From positions 240,239 through 304,238 of the forward strand of contig NZ_FOND01000005.1 in NCBI RefSeq assembly GCF_900112815.1: a DNA stretch of 64,000 nucleotides, given 5' to 3'. The stretch comes from Blastococcus tunisiensis. GTDB lineage: Bacteria > Actinomycetota > Actinomycetes > Mycobacteriales > Geodermatophilaceae. Below the pieces are notes generated by a model. It searched no databases, was not told the origin of the DNA, and saw nothing but the letters and a program-made list of their open reading frames with translations. Positions 58,046 through 64,000 of the stretch are shown here, piece after piece. A program made the translations under genes and the position numbers. The first letter of the stretch is position 1, and each line of letters opens with the position of its first letter.

Positions 58046-58315
58046 ATGGCGCTCGACAGCGCGCTCAAGAAGCAGATCATGACCGAGTACGCGACGGTCG
58101 AGAACGACACCGGCTCGCCCGAGGTGCAGGTCGCGATGCTGAGCAAGCGGATCACCGACCTCACCGAGCACCTGAAGATGCACAAGCACGACCACCACAG
58201 CCGGCGGGGCCTGCTCCTGCTGGTGGGACGTCGTCGCCGGCTGCTGAACTACCTGGCGAAGACCGACATCAACCGCTACCGGTCGCTGATCGGGCGGCTG
58301 GGTCTGCGCCGCTAA
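58046..58315 (+). CDS. rpsO: 30S ribosomal protein S15
   Basis: This is an 89-residue small-subunit protein, exactly the usual length. The family core is [48 protein letters not shown]. The ATG at 58046 has GGAGGCGAACC upstream. It is followed by a hairpin terminator, then pnp, an order conserved from enterobacteria to actinobacteria. Confidence 0.97.
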   Translation: MALDSALKKQIMTEYATVENDTGSPEVQVAMLSKRITDLTEHLKMHKHDHHSRRGLLLLVGRRRRLLNYLAKTDINRYRSLIGRLGLRR

Positions 58316-58318
58316 GCA

Positions 58319-58373
58319 CGACGAGGGGGCCGCTCCGGGAACATCCCGGACGGTCCCCTTCCTCGTGCGGCAC
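58319..58373 (+). terminator. Terminator after rpsO
   Basis: ACGAGG plus GGGCCG and TCCGGG on the left pair in order with CCCGGA, CGGTCCCC and CCTCGT on the right, with small internal loops and loop AACAT. It starts just after the rpsO stop. Confidence 0.65.
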
Positions 58374-58454
58374 CCGCCGCACGGGGAGAACCGGCCCGCC
58401 GCCGGACGCGTCCCTCGAGGACCGGTCCTCGGTAGTGGCCCCCGGGCACGCTTC

Positions 58455-58475
58455 GGTTCCCCCGCGTGGGGAACC
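58455..58475 (+). promoter_or_regulatory. Hairpin in the pnp leader
   Basis: GGTTCCCC (58455-58462) and GGGGAACC (58468-58475) form a perfect 8-bp stem with a 5-base loop about 130 bases before the pnp start. A possible -10 (TAGTGG near 58433) lies just upstream. In E. coli the pnp leader carries RNase III stems used for autoregulation, so this is a candidate analogue. Confidence 0.4.
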
Positions 58476-58603
58476 CGATCCCGAGGGCTTCGATCGAGCA
58501 CCGGTCGCCCCGGACGCAGGACGGCTCGGCACCCGACGAGCGGGTCGTCAGAGGAGTCGCAGGTCGGCACGAGGCCGCCGCGACGAAGAAGAGAGAAGGA
58601 CAC

Positions 58604-60865
58604 GTGTCCGCACCCACCATCACCGCAGAGTTCGACGCCGAGGACGGCGTCACCACCGCCACCGCGGTCATCGACAACGGCAGCTTCGGCAGCCGTTCCG
58701 TCACCTTCGAGACCGGCCGCCTCGCGCGCCAGGCCGCCGGCTCCGTCGTCGTCACCATGGGCGACACCATGCTGCTGTCGGCCACCACGGCCGGCCGTCA
58801 GCCGAAGGAGCAGTTCGACTTCTTCCCGCTGACCGTCGACGTCGAGGAGCGGATGTACGCCGCCGGGCGCATCCCCGGCTCGTTCTTCCGCCGCGAGGGC
58901 CGGCCGTCGGAGGACGCGATCCTCACCTGCCGCCTCATCGACCGTCCGCTGCGGCCGACGTTCGCCAAGGGCCTGCGCAACGAGGTCCAGGTCGTCATCA
59001 CCGTCATGTCGCTGGACCCCGAGCACCTCTACGACGTGCTCGCCATCAACGGTGCCTCGGCGTCCACCCAGCTCTCGGGCCTGCCGTTCTCCGGCCCGGT
59101 GGGTGGCACCCGCGTCGCGCTGATCAACGGCCAGTGGGTCGGCTTCCCGACGCACGCCGAGCTCGAGGACGCCGTCTTCGACATGGTCGTGGCCGGCCGC
59201 GTCCTCCCCGACGGCGACGTCGCGATCATGATGGTCGAGGCCGAGGCCACCGAGAAGACCATCCAGCTGGTCGCCGGCGGCGCTCCCGCCCCGACCGAGG
59301 AGGTCGTGGCCCAGGGTCTCGAGGCCGCCAAGCCCTTCATCAAGGCGCTGTGCGAGGCGCAGGCCGCCGTCGCCGAGAAGGCCGCCAAGCCGGTCGCGGA
59401 GTTCCCGCGCTTCCTCGACTACCAGGACGACGTCTACGCCGCCGTCGAGGCGCACCTCGGCGACAAGCTCGCCCAGGCGCAGCAGATCGCCGGCAAGCAC
59501 GAGCGCGAGGACGCCACCGACGCCCTCAAGGACGAGGTCAAGGCCGCCCTGGGCGGCCAGTTCGAGGGTCGCGAGAAGGAGATCTCCGGCGCCTTCCGCG
59601 CGCTGACCAAGAAGGTCGTCCGCCAGCGGATCCTGCGCGACAAGGTCCGCATCGACGGCCGTGGCCTGACCGACATCCGGCCGCTGTCGGCCGAGGTCGA
59701 GGTCATCCCGCGGGTGCACGGCTCGGCGCTGTTCGAGCGCGGCGAGACCCAGATCCTGGGCGTCACCACGCTGAACATGCTGCGCATGGAGCAGCAGCTC
59801 GACACGCTGTCGCCGGTCAACCGCAAGCGCTACATGCACAACTACAACTTCCCGCCGTACTCCACCGGTGAGACCGGTCGCGTGGGCTCGCCCAAGCGCC
59901 GCGAGATCGGCCACGGCGCGCTCGCCGAGCGCGCCCTCGTCCCCGTGCTGCCCGACCGCGAGGAGTTCCCCTACGCGATCCGGCAGGTCTCGGAGGCGCT
60001 GGGCTCCAACGGCTCGACCTCGATGGGTTCGGTCTGCGCCTCGACGCTGGCCCTGCTCAACGCCGGCGTGCCGCTGAAGGCGCCGGTCGCCGGCATCGCC
60101 ATGGGCCTGGTGTCCGACGAGGTGGACGGGAAGACCGAGTACGTCGCGCTGACCGACATCCTCGGCGCCGAGGACGCGTTCGGTGACATGGACTTCAAGG
60201 TCGCCGGCACCAAGGACTTCGTCACGGCCCTCCAGCTGGACACGAAGCTCGACGGCATCCCCTCCGACGTCCTCGCCGGTGCGCTGACCCAGGCCCGCGC
60301 GGCCCGGCTGCACATCCTCGACGTCATGGGCGAGGCCATCGACGGCCCCGACGAGATGAGCCCCTACGCCCCGCGGGTGACGACGGTGCGCATCCCGGTC
60401 GACAAGATCGGCGCGGTCATCGGCCCCAAGGGCCAGATGATCAACGCGATCCAGGACGAGACCGGCGCCGACATCACCATCGAGGACGACGGCACGATCT
60501 ACGTCGGCGCGTCCGACGGCCCCTCGGCCCAGGCCGCGGTGGACCGGATCAACGCCATCGCCAACCCGACGCTGCCCAAGGTCGGCGAGCGCTTCCTCGG
60601 CACGGTCGTCAAGACCACGCCGTTCGGCGCCTTCGTCTCCCTGCTGCCCGGCCGCGACGGCCTGGTGCACATCAGCAAGCTCGGTGGCGGCAAGCGCATC
60701 GGCAAGGTCGAGGACGTCGCGAACGTCGGCGACAAGATGCAGGTGGAGATCACCGACATCGACGCCCGCGGCAAGATCAGCCTGGTGCCGGTCGCCGAGG
60801 GCGACACCGGCGGGTCGGCTGCCGAGGCCCCGGCCGAGGCCGCTGCTGCACCCGCGGGTGAGTGA
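58604..60865 (+). CDS. pnp: Polyribonucleotide nucleotidyltransferase (PNPase)
   Basis: This is a 753-residue trimeric 3'-5' phosphorolytic RNase; actinobacterial homologs also make RNA tails. Two RNase PH domains flank a helical domain (first: [26 protein letters not shown]; second: [30 protein letters not shown]). A KH domain has [14 protein letters not shown] near residue 610, and an S1 domain has [21 protein letters not shown] near 675. The GTG at 58604 follows AGAGAAGGA. The stop overlaps the peptidase gene by GTGA. Confidence 0.97.
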   Translation: MSAPTITAEFDAEDGVTTATAVIDNGSFGSRSVTFETGRLARQAAGSVVVTMGDTMLLSATTAGRQPKEQFDFFPLTVDVEERMYAAGRIPGSFFRREGRPSEDAILTCRLIDRPLRPTFAKGLRNEVQVVITVMSLDPEHLYDVLAINGASASTQLSGLPFSGPVGGTRVALINGQWVGFPTHAELEDAVFDMVVAGRVLPDGDVAIMMVEAEATEKTIQLVAGGAPAPTEEVVAQGLEAAKPFIKALCEAQAAVAEKAAKPVAEFPRFLDYQDDVYAAVEAHLGDKLAQAQQIAGKHEREDATDALKDEVKAALGGQFEGREKEISGAFRALTKKVVRQRILRDKVRIDGRGLTDIRPLSAEVEVIPRVHGSALFERGETQILGVTTLNMLRMEQQLDTLSPVNRKRYMHNYNFPPYSTGETGRVGSPKRREIGHGALAERALVPVLPDREEFPYAIRQVSEALGSNGSTSMGSVCASTLALLNAGVPLKAPVAGIAMGLVSDEVDGKTEYVALTDILGAEDAFGDMDFKVAGTKDFVTALQLDTKLDGIPSDVLAGALTQARAARLHILDVMGEAIDGPDEMSPYAPRVTTVRIPVDKIGAVIGPKGQMINAIQDETGADITIEDDGTIYVGASDGPSAQAAVDRINAIANPTLPKVGERFLGTVVKTTPFGAFVSLLPGRDGLVHISKLGGGKRIGKVEDVANVGDKMQVEITDIDARGKISLVPVAEGDTGGSAAEAPAEAAAAPAGE

Positions 60866-62226
60866 ACACGCCTGACATCACGGGGGCCGGGGCGGGTGCT
60901 GGTGCACCCGCCCCGGTCCCCGTCGGGGTGACCCAGCTGCTCGACCTCGACGAGGTCGGCGGCCGGGTGGAACGCACCGAGCTGCCGGGCGGGCTGCGCG
61001 TGCTGACCGAGACGATGCCCGGCGTCCTCTCGGCGACGCTCGGCATCTGGGTCGGCGTCGGGTCCCGGGACGAGCCCCCGGCGGTGGCGGGCTCCTCGCA
61101 CTTCCTCGAACACCTGCTGTTCAAGGGGACGGCGACCCGCAGCGCCCTGGAGATCGCGACGGCGATGGACGCCGTCGGCGGTGAGATGAACGCCTTCACC
61201 GCCAAGGAGCACACCTGCTACTACGCGAACGTGCTCGCCAGCGACCTGCCGCTCGCGGTCACCCTCCTGTCCGACCTGGTGACCGAGGCGCGCAACACCG
61301 CCGAGGACCTGGAGTCCGAGCGCACGGTGGTGCTCGAGGAGATCGCCATGCGCGATGACGAGCCCTCCGACGCTGTTCACGACCTCTTCTCCGAGACCCT
61401 GTTCGGGGACACCCCGCTCGGGCGTTCGGTGCTCGGCACCGTGGAGTCGATCGAGGGGCTCAGCCGGGACGACGTCGACGGCTGGTACCGGAGCAGGTAC
61501 GCGGTGCCCTCGGTCGTCGTGACGGCGGCCGGCCGGGTGGACCACCAGCAGGTGCTCGACCTCGTCACCGCGGCCTTCGCCGACCGGCTCGGCGGGGACA
61601 CCCGCCCGGCGCCGTTGCGCACTGGGGAGCACGAGGCCGTGCACAAGCCGGCCCGGGCCGCCGGCCTGATCGCGCGGAAGACCGAGCAGACCCACCTGCT
61701 GCTGGGCACGCCCGCCATGGGACGGCTCGACGCGCGGCGGTACGCCGGTGCCGTGCTCGACGCGGCGGTCGGCGGCGGCATGAGCTCGCGGCTGTTCCAG
61801 GAGATCCGGGAGAAGCGCGGGCTGGTCTACAGCGTGGGGTCGGCGCTGTCGCACTACGCCGGGGTGGGGGCGTTCTCGGTGTACGCGGGGTGCGCCAAGA
61901 AGCGGGTGCCCGAGGTGCTGCGCCTGGTCCGCGAGGAGCTCGACCGCGTGGCTGCCGAAGGCATCACCGCCGAAGAGGTCGCGCGCAGCCGGGGCCAGCT
62001 CAAGGGCGGTGTGGTGCTGGGACTGGAGGACACCGGGTCACGGATGAGCCGGCTCGGCAAGAGCGAGCTCTCCTACGGCGAGTACCTGCCGGTGCGCGAG
62101 GTGCTGGCCCGCCTCGATGCCGTGGACGAGGCCCAGGTGCGCGAGGTGGCGGCCGAGCTGTTCGGCCAGGACAGCTGTCTGGCGGTCGTGGGCCCCTATC
62201 GCGAGTCCGACCTCGACCGTCTCTGA
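60862..62226 (+). CDS. pepR: M16-family zinc peptidase (PepR/mitochondrial processing peptidase-like)
   Basis: This is a 454-residue metallopeptidase of the pitrilysin superfamily. The inverted zinc motif HxxEH is His80, Glu83 and His84 ([12 protein letters not shown]). The third ligand Glu lies in the [15 protein letters not shown] region. A second, non-catalytic M16 half follows, with [37 protein letters not shown]. The substrate is unknown. It is translationally coupled to pnp (GTGA), as in mycobacteria. Confidence 0.94.
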   Translation: MNTPDITGAGAGAGAPAPVPVGVTQLLDLDEVGGRVERTELPGGLRVLTETMPGVLSATLGIWVGVGSRDEPPAVAGSSHFLEHLLFKGTATRSALEIATAMDAVGGEMNAFTAKEHTCYYANVLASDLPLAVTLLSDLVTEARNTAEDLESERTVVLEEIAMRDDEPSDAVHDLFSETLFGDTPLGRSVLGTVESIEGLSRDDVDGWYRSRYAVPSVVVTAAGRVDHQQVLDLVTAAFADRLGGDTRPAPLRTGEHEAVHKPARAAGLIARKTEQTHLLLGTPAMGRLDARRYAGAVLDAAVGGGMSSRLFQEIREKRGLVYSVGSALSHYAGVGAFSVYAGCAKKRVPEVLRLVREELDRVAAEGITAEEVARSRGQLKGGVVLGLEDTGSRMSRLGKSELSYGEYLPVREVLARLDAVDEAQVREVAAELFGQDSCLAVVGPYRESDLDRL

Positions 62227-62286
62227 TGACGGGCCTGCCTGCCCCCCGCCGTTCGCACGCCCGCCTCGGGCCCCTGCAGGGAGACC
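62227..62286 (+). repeat. Possible degraded hairpin element after pepR
   Basis: The sequence after the pepR stop has the same layout as the dispersed element: GGCCTGCCTGC, then CCGTTCGCACGCCCGCCTCGGG, then CCCTGCAGGGAGACC. Pairing of the outer arms is poor. I treat it as a decayed copy with low confidence. Confidence 0.35.
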
Positions 62287-62290
62287 GGGG

Positions 62291-63491
<1,201 letters not shown>

Positions 63492-63600
63492 GGGAGGACC
63501 CTCCTGCCCGCACCGCTCGCACGCTCGCGGCGGGCTCCTGAAGGGTGGCCGTTCCAGCACCGGCACCAGGCTCGCGGCGGGCGACTGGGGGCGACCGTGC
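63492..63600 (+). repeat. Stop-proximal hairpin element, copy 9 (extended, after dapB)
   Basis: GGAGGACCCTCCTG, the core CTCGCACGCTCGCGGCGGG, and AAGGGTGGCCGTTCCAGCAC occur in the same order as in copy 4. An extra half core (GGCTCGCGGCGGG, 63569-63581) and GACCGTGCCC then follow, again as in copy 4. The outer arms have lost much of their pairing. It separates dapB from the rRNA promoters. Confidence 0.7.
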
Positions 63601-63958
63601 CCGCGCGACGCCGGGCTCCCGGTGGGCCGGGACCGCTTGCCGGACGTCTCGTCGGGACCCCCCGTGCACGCTCCTCCGGGAGCGTGTACTGTTCTCCATG
63701 CGCCGCGCGGACCGGAAGGTCCGCCGGACCAGGTGCCCCGCTGTGGCGGGTCCTGGAAACCGGCGTAGTGTTGGACATCCAGCCAGATGCGGAGCCCGCG
63801 AGGGTCGAGTTTCTGCGCGTCCGCTCTTTGAGAACTCAACAGCGTGCCGAAAGTCAGTGCCAAGTAATACCCCGTGTCGGGTTCTTCGGAGCTCGGCTGG
63901 GATTCCTTTGGTTGATTGATATCGAGAGTGCTAGCTCTCGGTTCTCAGCCGGTTCAAA
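63601..63958 (+). promoter_or_regulatory. rRNA operon promoters and pre-16S leader
   Basis: Two -10 candidates, TACTGT (63687-63692) and TAGTGT (63766-63771), suggest tandem promoters. The first is directly preceded by a hairpin, CACGCTCC-TCCG-GGAGCGTG (63667-63686). TCTTTGAGAACTCAACAG (63825-63842) is the conserved actinobacterial pre-16S leader sequence. From 63840 the region is AT-richer and contains the short stem CGAGAG/CTCTCG (63923-63940), likely part of the processing structure. No protein gene is seen in this gap. Confidence 0.65.
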
Positions 63959-64000
63959 TTCATCTACGGAGAGTTTGATCCTGGCTCAGGACGAACGCTG
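63959..64000 (+). rRNA. rrs: 16S ribosomal RNA, 5' end (partial)
   Basis: The last bases match the universal 5' end of bacterial 16S rRNA, AGAGTTTGATCCTGGCTCAG followed by GACGAACGCTG, the actinobacterial form. The mature 5' end is expected a few bases upstream of GGAGAG, so the exact first base is uncertain. The gene continues beyond the window. Confidence 0.97.

Overview
The window is 64 kb of very GC-rich chromosomal DNA. It reads as a high-GC actinobacterium, and my best inference is a member of the Geodermatophilaceae (Blastococcus, Geodermatophilus or Modestobacter type). The base composition, the many GTG starts, a WhiG/FliA-type sigma factor beside dprA and xerC, and conserved actinobacterial families (DUF2469, DUF2631, DUF4439) support Actinobacteria. 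The family-level placement rests only on recall of similar proteins. From memory, gene order follows the Mycobacterium tuberculosis segment that runs from amt-glnB-glnD to dapB, so this is core chromosome. I see no prophage, transposase, CRISPR array, secondary-metabolite cluster or tRNA. The window opens inside amt and closes about 40 bases into a 16S rRNA gene.

Layout. 1-4.4 kb holds the nitrogen-sensing operon amt-glnB-glnD and a small zinc-ribbon gene. 4.5-9.8 kb holds ffh, an amidohydrolase, and a convergent two-component system that faces a secreted Asp-rich protein across a shared control region. 9.9-15 kb holds proS and rpsP-khpA-rimM-trmD-NUDIX-rplS. 15-23 kb holds lepB, a LuxR-type regulator with a degenerate receiver, rnhB, DUF2469, yraN, comM, dprA, xerC and the sigma factor. 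23-29 kb holds an M23 protein, rpsB-tsf, pyrH-frr and cdsA. 29-33.9 kb holds a minus-strand DUF952-GNAT fusion, PPK2 and a SpoU methyltransferase, divergent from rlmN-VIT1, then DUF2631. 34-43.8 kb holds dxr, a site-2 protease, ispG, a GNAT protein and a penicillin-binding lipoprotein, interrupted by an EamA/LysR pair and followed by a minus-strand DUF4439 pair. 44-55 kb holds rimP-nusA-ylxR-infB-DUF503-rbfA-nrnA-MATE-truB and a larE/larB pair. 55-64 kb holds a MhuD-like heme oxygenase, ilvE, ribF, rpsO, pnp, an M16 peptidase, a VanZ-like protein, dapB and the rRNA operon start.

Most genes make or service ribosomes and nascent proteins: S16, L19, S2, S15, IF2, EF-Ts, RRF, SRP, signal peptidase and RNA modification enzymes. 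Two MEP-pathway enzymes, a phospholipid gene, cell-wall genes and nitrogen control are interleaved. Overlapping ATGA or GTGA junctions mark many translationally coupled pairs.

The most unusual signals are not protein families. (1) About ten related hairpin elements start within a few bases of stop codons. They share a core close to CTCGCAGGCTCGCGGCGGG, while their outer stems differ in sequence but still pair, several with the same unpaired A. (2) Three 11-bp repeats between the two-component system and its divergent secreted protein look like an OmpR-family operator. (3) The site-2 protease appears to start at CTG. (4) A LuxR-type regulator lacks the phosphoacceptor Asp. (5) A 42-bp perfect palindrome ends that regulator's transcript. 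(6) A repeat shared by truB and the MhuD-like gene carries the ribosome binding site and start codon.
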